From an uncultured Acetatifactor sp. (lineage in GTDB: Bacteria > Bacillota > Clostridia > Lachnospirales > Lachnospiraceae): 64,000 nucleotides of DNA. The notes beneath the pieces were generated by a model. The model was not told the DNA's origin. It was given only the letters and a program-made list of their open reading frames with translations, and searched no databases. Shown in pieces: positions 1-8,905 of the stretch. Within the stretch, counting starts at the first letter, position 1. Every line of letters starts with the position of its first letter. The DNA lies in contig CALWRA010000005.1 in assembly GCA_944383825.1 (NCBI GenBank), forward strand, positions 62,001 through 126,000. The letters run 5' to 3'. The position numbers were made by a program, and so were the translations under genes.

Positions 1-912
1 GGGCTTGATTTCTTCAAAAAGGCTGTGGAGCTTCAGCAACGCTTTAACAAAAATAATGTCCGGGTAATGAACACACTCCAGACCAATGGCTTTCAGTTAG
101 ACGATGAATGGTGCGCTTTTTTCCGTGAGCATCATTTTCTGATTGGTGTGTCGGTGGATGGCACCAGGGAACTGCACGACCAGCTCCGGCATGACCGGAG
201 AGGAGGCCCCACTTATGATAAAATACGGGAATCTATAGAACTCCTTGACCGATTTCAGGTGGAGTATAATATCCTGACCGTGGTTACAAGGCAGACTGCT
301 GAAAACATTAAGGAGATTTATCAGGATTATAAGAAAAACGGGTGGCGATATCAGCAGTATATCGCCTGTCTGGATCCTCTCTGGGAGGCGCCCGGGGGCA
401 GAGAATATTCTCTAACCCCGGAAATTTACGGCAGGTTTCTGACAGATTTGTTCGATTTGTGGTACAGGGACTGGAGAAGGGGGAAAGCTCCCTATATTCG
501 GCAGATTGAGAATTATATCGGAATCTTTCTGCATTGCCAGCCAGAATCCTGCGAGCAGAAAGGCTTTTGCAGCGTTCAGTGCGTTACCGAGGCGGACGGA
601 AGCGTATATCCCTGTGATTTCTATGTGTTGGATGAATACAGGCTTGGAAACTTTCATACGGATCAGATAAGGGACTTTTTCGAGAATCCGTTAGGCCGGA
701 GTTTTGTGGGGGAGTCTCTGAAGCTGCCGTTCCGGTGCGGAGAATGCAAATGGTATTTTCTCTGCCGCGGCGGCTGCAGGCGGAATAGAACTGTGAAAGA
801 GGAGGAGGGAGCCTGGTCAAATTATTTCTGCAGGAGCTATATGATGTTTTTTGAAAAATGCGCCGACAGAATGAAAGAGGTCGCAGAATATATAATGAGC
901 TCCCGGATATGA
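1..912 (+). CDS. Anaerobic sulfatase-maturating enzyme, 5' truncated by window edge
   Basis: This is the C-terminal part (303 residues visible) of a radical SAM/SPASM protein of the anSME family. That family oxidises a Cys or Ser of type I sulfatases to formylglycine. The reading frame is open to base 1, so the true start and the CxxxCxxC radical SAM cluster lie upstream; the GTG at 25 is internal. Visible evidence is the SPASM region: the CQPESC, FCSVQC, EADGSVYPCDFYVLDEY and CGECKWYFLCRGGC motifs, and a final Cys in YFCRSY, which ligate two auxiliary 4Fe-4S clusters. The IACLDPL segment is also typical of the family. It ends 260 bases before a sugar-transport operon, which fits use of sulfated host glycans. 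Another peptide-modifying SPASM enzyme is possible but less likely. Confidence 0.88.
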   Translation, partial: GLDFFKKAVELQQRFNKNNVRVMNTLQTNGFQLDDEWCAFFREHHFLIGVSVDGTRELHDQLRHDRRGGPTYDKIRESIELLDRFQVEYNILTVVTRQTAENIKEIYQDYKKNGWRYQQYIACLDPLWEAPGGREYSLTPEIYGRFLTDLFDLWYRDWRRGKAPYIRQIENYIGIFLHCQPESCEQKGFCSVQCVTEADGSVYPCDFYVLDEYRLGNFHTDQIRDFFENPLGRSFVGESLKLPFRCGECKWYFLCRGGCRRNRTVKEEEGAWSNYFCRSYMMFFEKCADRMKEVAEYIMSSRI

Positions 913-1063
913 AGCGTCTGGAAGCAGATTTTTTTGTCTGAAATGTGAAATATATGACAAATTATGGTAGAAATATTGTATGAAATTACAATGAATATTA
1001 ATTAATATTATTGCATAATTTATAATAATGACAATATTTATAAAAAACAAAACAATATACTGA

Positions 1064-1093
1064 TTGAAACAATATAGCGGAGGGAAATATAAT
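1064..1093 (+). promoter_or_regulatory. Promoter of the sugar ABC/GH112 operon
   Basis: TTGAAA (1064-1069), an 18-base spacer and a perfect TATAAT (1088-1093) make a good SigA promoter 80 bases before the lipoprotein start. An inverted repeat TTTAG-N5-CTAAA (1093-1107) sits at the expected transcription start and could be an operator. A 10-bp hairpin (1120-1142) lies just upstream of the ribosome site. The remaining 150 bases back to the maturase gene are AT-rich with nothing else recognised. Confidence 0.6.
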
Positions 1094-1172
1094 TTAGTTA
1101 CGCTAAACAATGACGCTTGCGGAAGCTTTAAAAAAGTTTCCGGAGGAAAACATGAAAGGGAGGTAACAAATC

Positions 1173-2519
1173 ATGAAAAAGAAATTGTTTGCAACTGTAC
1201 TGGCCTGCACACTATGCGTAACCACACTGTTGGCAGGATGCGGAAGCCAGGAGACACCCTCCAGCGCGGAAAACACCCAGAGTGCTGCAGGGGACAGCCA
1301 GGCGGCAGAGACTACGCCCGCTGACAACACTTCCACCGAGGCTGCATCCGGTGAGAAGAAATATGAAGGGGTGGAGCTTACATACTGGTCCATGTGGAAC
1401 AGCGCCGAGCCTCAGGGACAGGCTCTTATGGCAGCAGCTGAGGCCTTTGAGGCGGAGACGGGCGCAGTTGTGAATTTTGAGTGGAGAGGCCGTGAGATCA
1501 AGAACATTCTTGCTTCTTCTCTGGAGGCTCAGGAAAAGATTGATCTTTTTGAGGATGACTACAGCCGCATCACCAGTAACTATGTTGACTATGTTGCGGA
1601 TCTGACTCAAATGGCGGAGGCTGCAGGCTATGCAGATTTAAGCTACCAGATTTTCCGTGACAGAACTACAGAATGGGCGGGGTTCCTCGCCTGTGTCGCA
1701 GAGCAGCCCTCTGTAGGCGGAGTGTTCTATAATCAGGATCTTTTTGATCAGGCTGGTATTACAACCACGCCTGCTACCTGGGAGGAATTCCTGACAGTAT
1801 GTCAGACTCTGGTTGACAACGGTATTCAGCCCGTTGCTCTGGACAGCACCTACGCTCCTTTCTTCTTCGGTTATCACTTGGCTAGAAACATCGGTCAGGA
1901 TGCGGTGAAGGAGCTTACGGTGAATGGCGGCTGGAGCAATAACGCCGGAGCAGTTCAGGCGGCTCAGCAGATGATTGATTTTGTAAATGCAGGTTATCTG
2001 GCGGAGGGCGCTCCGGACGAGTATCCCAACAGCCAGAATAAGATGGGCATCAGCAGAGATGTGGCAATGGTTGTGTGTGCAAACTATGTTACCCCCGAGG
2101 TAAACACTGTTACTAACGGCAACCCTGTAAACTGGGGAATGTTTGCATATCCCGCAGTAGAAGGCGGAGCTGATCCTGACGCTACATTCGTAGGCTTCAA
2201 TAGCATTGCGATTCCGAAATACAGTGAGAATCAGCAGGCGGCTTTTGACTTCGCGCTGTATGTAACGACAGGCGCGCAGGGACAGAATTTTGCGGATCTG
2301 GCAGATCAGATTCCGGCTGACCCTAACAATACGGCTCCCGTTTCTCAGACAGGAACCATTGAGGTGCTGCAGGGAGTGACTTCTCCCCTTGACTGGAACA
2401 TGGGCCTCAACGAAAACGGAGATCTGCAGACTGTAATTCAAGAGACAGTTGTTAGGCTGTATGAAGGAGAATTTGCTACAGGCGAAGACTTCACAGCAGC
2501 TCTGGACGCTTTATACTAA
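1173..2519 (+). CDS. Sugar ABC transporter substrate-binding lipoprotein (CUT1 type)
   Basis: Extracellular solute-binding protein of a carbohydrate uptake ABC transporter, 448 residues, anchored to the outer face of the membrane. The signal peptide has a clear lipobox, L20-A-G-C23, followed by a Ser/Thr/Ala/Glu-rich linker to about residue 65. The mature part has the family 1 binding-protein fold features (LTYWSMWNS near residue 68, then ATWEEFLTVCQTL and GGWSNNAGAVQAAQQMIDF). GGGAGGT at 1158-1164 sets the ATG start. It leads an operon with two permeases and a GH112 phosphorylase, the same gene order as galacto-N-biose/lacto-N-biose uptake loci of bifidobacteria. The ligand is therefore inferred to be a galactosyl disaccharide, but the sequence alone does not prove it. 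Confidence 0.9.
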   Translation: MKKKLFATVLACTLCVTTLLAGCGSQETPSSAENTQSAAGDSQAAETTPADNTSTEAASGEKKYEGVELTYWSMWNSAEPQGQALMAAAEAFEAETGAVVNFEWRGREIKNILASSLEAQEKIDLFEDDYSRITSNYVDYVADLTQMAEAAGYADLSYQIFRDRTTEWAGFLACVAEQPSVGGVFYNQDLFDQAGITTTPATWEEFLTVCQTLVDNGIQPVALDSTYAPFFFGYHLARNIGQDAVKELTVNGGWSNNAGAVQAAQQMIDFVNAGYLAEGAPDEYPNSQNKMGISRDVAMVVCANYVTPEVNTVTNGNPVNWGMFAYPAVEGGADPDATFVGFNSIAIPKYSENQQAAFDFALYVTTGAQGQNFADLADQIPADPNNTAPVSQTGTIEVLQGVTSPLDWNMGLNENGDLQTVIQETVVRLYEGEFATGEDFTAALDALY

Positions 2520-2538
2520 GAACGATCATTAAGCCGGA

Positions 2539-2570
2539 GGTGACGCTGTTATGGCGTCACCTTGTTTTTT
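2539..2570 (+). terminator. Terminator-like hairpin between binding protein and permeases
   Basis: GGTGACGC (2539-2546) pairs perfectly with GCGTCACC (2554-2561) around a 7-base loop, and a T-rich tail ends in six Ts. It sits between the lipoprotein stop and the first permease. Such partial terminators commonly keep binding-protein mRNA in excess over permease mRNA. The ATG at 2551 lies inside this hairpin and is not the permease start. Confidence 0.7.
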
Positions 2571-2589
2571 CAGAGAGGTGATGTTAGGA

Positions 2590-3483
2590 ATGAGAAAGAG
2601 AAAATCTTTTATTATAGCGTTTGTATCCCCCTGCGTACTTGTCGTGCTGGTCATGTATCTGTACCCTATCATCAGAACGGCCATCATGACTTTTTTTGCC
2701 ATCGACAGTGTTACCGCCGACGTGTCAAAATGGACCTTCAACGGGGTGGATAATTATGTCAAAATATTTACCAGCCCCACATTTCAGAGGGCCATGAGCA
2801 ATATCTTTCTGATTTGGCTTGTAGGGGGTATTTTTGTTCTCGCCTTTGCGCTGCTGTTCGCGGTGATTATCACCAGCGGAATCCGATTCAAAAAATTTTT
2901 CCGTGCGGCCATTTACCTTCCTAATATTATCAGCGCGGTTGCGCTGGCCACCATGTGGATTCAGTACATATATAATCAGGACTATGGACTCTTGAATCAG
3001 ATTTTGGAGCTTTTCGGGCTTGAGGGCAAAAACTGGCTGGGGACGGATATGAAATTCTGGGCCATGCTGGGGGCGTTTATTTTCGGAGCGGTGGGGTATT
3101 ATATGTTGATTTTCATTAACGGGATCGAGAGGATTCCGGCTGATCTGTACGAGGCTGCAACCATTGACGGAGCCAATAAGATACAGCAGTTTTGGCGTCT
3201 GACCCTGCCTCTTTTAAGAGGGATTTTCAAGACAAACATTACTTTCTGGACGGTGAACAGCCTTACCTTTTTCTTGTGGTCGAAAATGTTCTCGCCAATA
3301 TCCTCGGAAGCGGCCACAATGGTGCCGGTGGTGTACCTGTACGACACGGTATTCGGCACGACGGGAAACGTTCAGAGAGATGCGGGAGCAGGAGCCGCCA
3401 CAGGCGTGGTTTTGGCGGTTCTCGTAGGGCTTGTCTATTTCGTTATGAACAAACTGCTCAAGGACGATGATTTGGAATTTTAA
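2590..3483 (+). CDS. Sugar ABC transporter permease (MalF/UgpA type)
   Basis: First inner-membrane permease of the CUT1 transporter, 297 residues with six predicted membrane helices. The EAA loop that docks the ATPase is visible as YEAATIDGANKIQQFWRLTLPLL. I chose ATG 2590 because GAGGTG (2575-2580) lies at normal distance; in-frame ATGs at 2551 and 2581 fall in a terminator hairpin or directly against the ribosome site. No ATPase gene is present in the operon, so the transporter probably borrows a shared MsmK-like ATPase encoded elsewhere, as is common for CUT1 systems in Firmicutes. Confidence 0.9.
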   Translation: MRKRKSFIIAFVSPCVLVVLVMYLYPIIRTAIMTFFAIDSVTADVSKWTFNGVDNYVKIFTSPTFQRAMSNIFLIWLVGGIFVLAFALLFAVIITSGIRFKKFFRAAIYLPNIISAVALATMWIQYIYNQDYGLLNQILELFGLEGKNWLGTDMKFWAMLGAFIFGAVGYYMLIFINGIERIPADLYEAATIDGANKIQQFWRLTLPLLRGIFKTNITFWTVNSLTFFLWSKMFSPISSEAATMVPVVYLYDTVFGTTGNVQRDAGAGAATGVVLAVLVGLVYFVMNKLLKDDDLEF

Positions 3484-3561
3484 AATGAAAACATTTTATT
3501 AACCTGAAAGCTGTGCTGCTGCACAGAACTTCATCTGAATCGGAGCCGCTGGAGCGGCAGA

Positions 3562-4446
3562 ATGAGAGGAAAAATGAGCAATAAAGAAAGAGTAAAATTT
3601 AAAGAAAAAATAAATTGGAAAAAAGAAGCGGCGCTGCTTCCCGGATATTTGATTTTGACCATTTGGGTTCTTTTTACGGCAGTCTTCCTGATTTGGATTT
3701 TGGCGGCCAGCTTTTCCACCGCCAATGAAATTTTTTCCGGTTCCGTGTTTAAATTTGAGACGGGATTACATTTCGAAAACTATGTGAATGCCTGGAATAG
3801 TAATAATGTTTCCAAATTTTTCGGGAACTCCTTATTATATTCATTGACAACCTGTGCGGCTGTGATTCTGATAGCGGCTCCGGCGGCTTATGTGCTGTCG
3901 AGATTTACTTTTTTTGGAAATAAATCTATAAGAATGAGTCTGGTTCTGGCCATGAGTATTCCTGAGGTTATGATTATCATGCCCATTTATTCTATTACGG
4001 CCTCATTCCATATCAGGGGACGGATTCTTTTGATTATCCTATATATTCTGATACGTGTGCCCTTTACCACCATTTATCTGCTGAATTTTTTTGCAAGCCT
4101 GTCAAAGAGTTATGAGGAAGCAGCGGCCATTGATGGGTGCACACCGGCCAGAGCCTTCTGGAAAATCATGTTTCCTCTGGTTCAGCCGGCCATCGTTACG
4201 GTGACCATATTCAACTTTATGAGTGTGTGGAATGAGTTCTTCATGGCATTGATTTTTGCATCTTCCACAGATACCATGCCGGTTGGAGTGGGGCTGCTTC
4301 AGATTGTAAACAGTATGAAGTATACCGGAAACTGGGGCGGATTGTTTGCGGCGGTTATCATAGTATTTCTGCCTACATTCCTGCTTTATATTTTCCTTTC
4401 TGAGAAGATTATTGCAGGCGTTACCGGCGGCGGTGTGAAGGGTTAA
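3562..4446 (+). CDS. Sugar ABC transporter permease (MalG type)
   Basis: Second permease of the transporter, 294 residues with about six membrane helices. The EAA motif reads YEEAAAIDGCTPARAFWKIMFPL, and the C-terminal NEFFMALIF/PVGVGLLQ segment is typical of MalG-like subunits. The start is uncertain: ATG 3562 has GGAG 8 bases upstream, while ATG 3574 follows AGAGGA closely; the protein would be 294 or 290 residues. A small hairpin GCCGC-TGGA-GCGGC (3545-3558) immediately precedes the start region and belongs to a recurrent family in this window. It is co-oriented with the neighbouring transporter and phosphorylase genes and presumably co-transcribed. Confidence 0.9.
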   Translation: MRGKMSNKERVKFKEKINWKKEAALLPGYLILTIWVLFTAVFLIWILAASFSTANEIFSGSVFKFETGLHFENYVNAWNSNNVSKFFGNSLLYSLTTCAAVILIAAPAAYVLSRFTFFGNKSIRMSLVLAMSIPEVMIIMPIYSITASFHIRGRILLIILYILIRVPFTTIYLLNFFASLSKSYEEAAAIDGCTPARAFWKIMFPLVQPAIVTVTIFNFMSVWNEFFMALIFASSTDTMPVGVGLLQIVNSMKYTGNWGGLFAAVIIVFLPTFLLYIFLSEKIIAGVTGGGVKG

Positions 4447-4470
4447 ACATAAACTGAGAGGAGAACAACA

Positions 4471-6633
4471 GTGAAAGAACATTCAGTGGGAAGAGTAACA
4501 ATACCTACGGACGTGGACGTGGTACCGGAGACCCTGGAGCTTTTGAAGCGCTGGGGGGCGGATGCCATCCGGGACTGCGACGGCACGGATTATCCGCAAG
4601 AGCTAAAGAATACGGATGCGAAGGTTTATTCCACCTATTATACAACAAGGAAGGACAATGCCTGGGCAAAGGCCAATCCTGACGAGATTCAGCAGATGTA
4701 TATTATGACTCCGTTTTATACGGCGGTGGGAGAGGAGCTGTCCGTGCATCTGATGAACCATTTGTATCCGGATATGCTTAAGGTCAATGACCGCGACGAT
4801 ATTGCCAGGTGGTGGGAGGTTATTGACAGAACCACAGGGAAGGCCGTGCCGGTTTCACAGTGGGAGTACAACAGCGAAACCGGGGATGTGACCATACATA
4901 AGGCGGAGAAATTTCATGATTACACGGTGAGTTTTCTGGCATACATTATGTGGGATCCTGTACATATGTACAATGCGGTGACCAACGGCTGGACAAATTT
5001 TGAAAAGCAGATTACCTTTGACGTGCGTCAGCCAAAAACACATAAATATTCTATGGAGCGTCTAAGAAAGTATCTTGAGGCAAATCCTCATGTTGACGTG
5101 GTGAGGTACACTACCTTCTTCCATCAGTTCACTCTGATCTTTGATGAACTGGCACGGGAGAAATATGTGGACTGGTATGGCTATTCTGCATCTGTGAGCC
5201 CTTATATTTTGGAGCAGTTTGAAAAAGAGGCAGGCTATCCATTTCGCCCGGAATATATTATTGATCAAGGATATATGAACAATCCTTACAGAATTCCTTC
5301 AAAAGAATTTCTGGATTTTCAGGCATTTCAAAGAAGGGAAGTGGCGAAGCTTGCCAAGGAGATGGTGGACATCACGCATGAGTACGGCAGAGAAGCAATG
5401 ATGTTTCTGGGCGATCATTGGATCGGCATGGAGCCGTTTATGGATGAGTTTAAAAGCATTGGACTTGATGCGGTGGTAGGAAGCGTTGGAAACGGTTCCA
5501 CCCTGCGCCTGATCAGTGACATTCAGGGAGTTAAATATACGGAAGGTCGTTTTCTTCCTTATTTCTTCCCGGATACTTTTCATGAAGGAGGAAATCCCGT
5601 AAAAGAGGCGAAGGTAAACTGGGTGACGGCCAGACGCGCTATTCTGCGAAAGCCCATTGACCGGATTGGCTACGGCGGATACCTGAAGCTGGCCATACAG
5701 TTTCCTGATTTTATAGACTATGTTGAGAGTGTGTGCAACGAGTTCAGAACATTGTATGACAATATAAAGGGTACGACGCCCTACTGCATTAAAAAGGTAG
5801 CGGTTTTAAACTGCTGGGGGAAGATGCGCGCATGGGGCAATCATATGGTGCATCACGCAATTTATTATAAGCAGAATTATTCCTACGCGGGAGTGATTGA
5901 GGCGCTCAGCGGCGCTCCTTTTGATGTGAAGTTTATAAGTTTTGACGATATTAGAAATACACCTGAAATTCTGAAAGATATTGATGTGATTCTTAACGTG
6001 GGAGACGCGGACACCGCATACACCGGCGGAGAAAACTGGACGGATGAAAAAATTGTGACTGCGGTGAAGGAATTTATTTACAACGGAGGTGGATTCATCG
6101 GTGTGGGAGAGCCCGCCGCACACCAGTATGAAGGACATTTCTTCCAGCTTGCCACGGTCATGGGAGTGGAGAAGGAAACAGGCTTTACCCTGAACGTGGA
6201 TAAATATAATTGGGATGAGCATGACCACTTTATCAAGGAAGACTGCACAAAGGAGATTGATTTCGGAGAGGGAAAGAAAAATATTTACGCTCTTGACGGA
6301 ACTCAGATCCTTGTACAGCGTGACAAAGAGGTGCAGATGGCAGTACGGGAATTCGGAAAGGGCCGTTGCGTTTATATCAGCGGACTTCCCTATAGCTTTG
6401 AGAACAGCCGTATTCTGTACCGCTCAATTATCTGGTCGGCACATGATGAGGCGAATCTCCACAGGTGGTTCAGCACGAACTTTAACGTGGAAGTGCACGC
6501 CTATGTGAAAAACGGAAAATATTGTGTTGTAAACAATACCTATGAAAAGCAGCATACCACTGTATACAAGGGGGATGGCACAAGCTTTGCTCTGGATATG
6601 GACGCTAATGAAATTATCTGGTATGAAATCTGA
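4471..6633 (+). CDS. GH112 1,3-beta-galactosyl-N-acetylhexosamine phosphorylase family enzyme
   Basis: Cytoplasmic glycoside phosphorylase of family GH112, 720 residues, the usual length. GH112 enzymes split galacto-N-biose or lacto-N-biose with phosphate into galactose 1-phosphate and an N-acetylhexosamine; some members instead use galactosyl-1,4-rhamnose. Family signatures include LLKRWGADAIRDCDGT near the start, FLAYIMWDPVHMYN, MFLGDHWIG (the Asp, about residue 315, matches the catalytic acid of the family), GVKYTEGRFLPYFFPDTF, a Rossmann/glutaminase-like domain around FIGVGEPAA and a final beta domain. The start is GTG at 4471, set by AGAGGAG 8-9 bases upstream. The transporter just upstream presumably imports its substrate. 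The downstream kinase, uridylyltransferase and epimerase genes found in bifidobacterial loci are missing here. The substrate subtype is not decided. Confidence 0.92.
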   Translation: MKEHSVGRVTIPTDVDVVPETLELLKRWGADAIRDCDGTDYPQELKNTDAKVYSTYYTTRKDNAWAKANPDEIQQMYIMTPFYTAVGEELSVHLMNHLYPDMLKVNDRDDIARWWEVIDRTTGKAVPVSQWEYNSETGDVTIHKAEKFHDYTVSFLAYIMWDPVHMYNAVTNGWTNFEKQITFDVRQPKTHKYSMERLRKYLEANPHVDVVRYTTFFHQFTLIFDELAREKYVDWYGYSASVSPYILEQFEKEAGYPFRPEYIIDQGYMNNPYRIPSKEFLDFQAFQRREVAKLAKEMVDITHEYGREAMMFLGDHWIGMEPFMDEFKSIGLDAVVGSVGNGSTLRLISDIQGVKYTEGRFLPYFFPDTFHEGGNPVKEAKVNWVTARRAILRKPIDRIGYGGYLKLAIQFPDFIDYVESVCNEFRTLYDNIKGTTPYCIKKVAVLNCWGKMRAWGNHMVHHAIYYKQNYSYAGVIEALSGAPFDVKFISFDDIRNTPEILKDIDVILNVGDADTAYTGGENWTDEKIVTAVKEFIYNGGGFIGVGEPAAHQYEGHFFQLATVMGVEKETGFTLNVDKYNWDEHDHFIKEDCTKEIDFGEGKKNIYALDGTQILVQRDKEVQMAVREFGKGRCVYISGLPYSFENSRILYRSIIWSAHDEANLHRWFSTNFNVEVHAYVKNGKYCVVNNTYEKQHTTVYKGDGTSFALDMDANEIIWYEI

Positions 6634-6663
6634 AGCCTGACCGCTGTCAAAATGCGCTGAAAT

Positions 6664-6697
6664 ACGCCCTGACCGGCTTTCTGCCGGCTCAGGGCGT
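6664..6697. terminator. Bidirectional terminator between converging genes
   Basis: ACGCCCTGA (6664-6672) pairs with TCAGGGCGT (6689-6697) and the stem continues as CCGGC/GCCGG. It lies between the converging phosphorylase and AraC genes. The T tracts are weak on both strands, so termination is inferred from stem strength and position. Confidence 0.6.
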
Positions 6698-6709
6698 GTG
6701 AATGTGCTT

Positions 6710-7546
6710 TCAGCCATTCTTTTTCGTAACATTTTGGCGGTATTTGATAGGCGTCATGCCACATTTTTTTCGGAAGATCTGAGTGAAATAGGAGTGAGAC
6801 GAGAAACCGATCATTGAAGAGATGTCAGATACGGAATAATCTGTCTCCTTCAGAAGATGACGGGCATTCTCAAGCCTTCTCTCGTTCAGATACTGTATGG
6901 GAGAAAGCCCGGTGTACTTGGTAAACGAATGGGCCATATAATATTTGTTCATATGAGTCAGGCTCGTCAGTGAATCCAGAGTGATGTGCTCGGCATAATT
7001 CGCGTCCAGATATTCCTTGATCTGAGCACATTCCTTGGTCATGCGGACGGAAGAGCTGGGTACTGGAAAGAGATGATGTGTCCGAGTAACTTTTATAATG
7101 AGAATTTCCAGCAGCTTCTGGCATATGGCGTCGGAGCCATACTCATTGTTTCTGATTTCATAAAGCATCTGCTCAAAAATCTTTGTGATATATGGGGTTG
7201 TGCTGAAATTGCAGAAAATCTTCATGGAGGCGGGCTCCCCCTCGGACTGGAAGGTAATACCATCAATTCCAAGCACATAATATTTCATGGGAGATCCCGG
7301 GATGGACTGCTCCGTATGCCTTATGTAGGGAGGGACTATGACGAGATCGCCGGCGTTGATGGAGTAGGAGCCATCTTGGAAGACAAACTTGCCGTTCCCG
7401 CTTACAACATAAAAAATCTCAGTAAAATGATGGGTATGGAGCACGCTTTGCCAGTCTTTTTCATCAACGGAAAGAGTAATTGACAAAAGCTTTGCATTTA
7501 GTTTTTCAATGTCCGTGCTCTGCACGGAATAATGACGATGCGCCAA
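6710..7546 (-). CDS. AraC-family transcriptional regulator with cupin sensor domain
   Basis: DNA-binding regulator of 278 residues. The N-terminal half is a cupin-type sensor domain (HTHHFTEIFYVVSGNGKFVF, then INAGDLVIVPPYIRHT). The C-terminal 100 residues hold two helix-turn-helix units of the AraC/XylS type (ITLDSLTSLTHMNKYYMAHSF and YSVSDISSMIGFSSHSYFTQIF, with KCGMTPIKYR). It is transcribed toward the phosphorylase operon and away from the aldolase. It is a likely sugar-responsive regulator of the transporter-GH112 operon, the aldolase gene, or both, by position only. Confidence 0.88.
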   Translation of the reverse strand: MAHRHYSVQSTDIEKLNAKLLSITLSVDEKDWQSVLHTHHFTEIFYVVSGNGKFVFQDGSYSINAGDLVIVPPYIRHTEQSIPGSPMKYYVLGIDGITFQSEGEPASMKIFCNFSTTPYITKIFEQMLYEIRNNEYGSDAICQKLLEILIIKVTRTHHLFPVPSSSVRMTKECAQIKEYLDANYAEHITLDSLTSLTHMNKYYMAHSFTKYTGLSPIQYLNERRLENARHLLKETDYSVSDISSMIGFSSHSYFTQIFRKKCGMTPIKYRQNVTKKNG

Positions 7547-7698
7547 ATCGAACTTTCCTTTCTATAAGATGGTTTAGAAGCTGCAAATGCGGCATGTATC
7601 CGCTTATTTATGTTATTACTTATAAATATTATAAACTTATTTAAAGAAAAAAGCAAGAAACATAAAATAAAGTTGCTATTTTCTTTTTTTCTGATCTG

Positions 7699-7707
7699 TG
7701 CTATATT
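7699..7707 (+). promoter_or_regulatory. Extended -10 promoter of the aldolase gene
   Basis: TG-C-TATATT is an extended -10 element about 55 bases before the aldolase start; no good -35 is visible. The whole intergenic stretch between araC-like gene and aldolase is very AT-rich. Confidence 0.4.
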
Positions 7708-7760
7708 GAAAACGAAAGACAAGTATTCTCAAAAAAATAAGATAATATGGAGGTATGAAT

Positions 7761-8624
7761 ATGTTAGTATCCGCAACAGAAATGCTGAAAAAAGCAAAGG
7801 CGGGCCATTATGCCGTAGGGCAGTTCAATATCAACAACCTGGAGTGGACCAAATCTGTTCTTCTGACTGCGAAAGAGTGCAGATCCCCGGTTATCCTGGG
7901 TGTTTCCGAGGGCGCGGGCAAGTATATGGGCGGCTATCATGCAGTTGTGGGCATGGTAAATGGTATGCTCAAGGATTTGGATATTGATGTCCCTGTTGCA
8001 CTGCATCTGGATCACGGCAGCTTTGAGGGGTGCTACAAATGCATTGAGGCGGGCTTTTCGTCCATTATGTTTGATGGCTCCCATTATCCCATTGAGGAAA
8101 ATGTGGAAAAGACCAGGGAGCTGGTGGCTGCAGCTCACGGAAGAGGAATTTCCATTGAAGCTGAGGTTGGTTCCATTGGCGGTGAAGAGGATGGCGTGGT
8201 AGGTATGGGAGAGTGTGCAGATCCCCAGGAGTGCAAGGCCATTGCAGATCTGGGAGTTGACTTTCTTGCAGCCGGTATCGGCAATATCCATGGAAAGTAT
8301 CCTGAAAACTGGAAGGGCTTGAGCTTCGAGACTCTTGATGCGGTGCAGCAGCTTACAGGAGAGCTTCCCTTAGTGCTTCACGGAGGTACGGGTATCCCTG
8401 CAGATATGATTAAAAAAGCTATCAACCTCGGCGTTGCCAAGATCAACGTAAATACGGAATGCCAGCTTTCCTTTGCGGAGGCTACCCGAAAATATATTGA
8501 GGAAGGTAAGGATCTGGAAGGAAAGGGCTTCGATCCCCGTAAACTGCTTGCCCCCGGCGCGGAAGCCATCAAAGCGACTGTGAAGGAAAAGATGGAGCTG
8601 TTTGGCTCTGTGGGAAAAGCATGA
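7761..8624 (+). CDS. fba: Class II fructose-1,6-bisphosphate aldolase
   Basis: Zinc-dependent aldolase of glycolysis/gluconeogenesis, 287 residues, interconverting fructose 1,6-bisphosphate with DHAP and glyceraldehyde 3-phosphate. Zinc-binding and catalytic signatures are LHLDHGS, the FDGSHYPIEENV loop, HGKYPENW and LHGGTGIP, followed by KINVNTECQ. GGAGGT at 7749-7754 touches an ATG at 7755, so the ATG at 7761 with 6-base spacing is preferred; it also gives the MLVSATEML start expected for the family. A tagatose-bisphosphate aldolase role is possible given the galactoside operon next door, but the close likeness to FbaA-type proteins favours the glycolytic enzyme. Confidence 0.93.
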   Translation: MLVSATEMLKKAKAGHYAVGQFNINNLEWTKSVLLTAKECRSPVILGVSEGAGKYMGGYHAVVGMVNGMLKDLDIDVPVALHLDHGSFEGCYKCIEAGFSSIMFDGSHYPIEENVEKTRELVAAAHGRGISIEAEVGSIGGEEDGVVGMGECADPQECKAIADLGVDFLAAGIGNIHGKYPENWKGLSFETLDAVQQLTGELPLVLHGGTGIPADMIKKAINLGVAKINVNTECQLSFAEATRKYIEEGKDLEGKGFDPRKLLAPGAEAIKATVKEKMELFGSVGKA

Positions 8625-8641
8625 GCAAATAAGATAATAAG

Positions 8642-8758
8642 ACGCCGCAGGGGTTAGAGATAGAAAACAACAGCCTGCGGCGTAAAAAGAATAATAAATG
8701 AAAATTTTCCCTTAAAAAGGGAGGATGCCAGGGAACTGCTTTCCCTGGCATTTATTAT
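8642..8758 (+). terminator. Two successive hairpins after the aldolase
   Basis: ACGCCGCAGG (8642-8651) pairs with CCTGCGGCGT (8674-8683). A second stem, ATGCCAGGGAA (8725-8735) with TTCCCTGGCAT (8741-8751), is followed by a T-rich run. The second is the better terminator for the aldolase. Confidence 0.6.
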
Positions 8759-8905
8759 GAAAAAGTTATTTTGATAAACAAGTAACTGTGATTGGCGTTT
8801 CATGTATTTCCTTGTGCTATGGTTATAGTATAGGTCATAGAAATGTCTAAAACGTTATGGGGAATTAAAAAAATCTTGAATGATTTGTAAACAAAATATG
8901 AACGC

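Noticed and set aside
1638..2441. 267-codon minus-strand frame inside the binding-protein gene
   Set aside because: Antisense shadow of a clear lipoprotein gene; no ribosome site and no domain.
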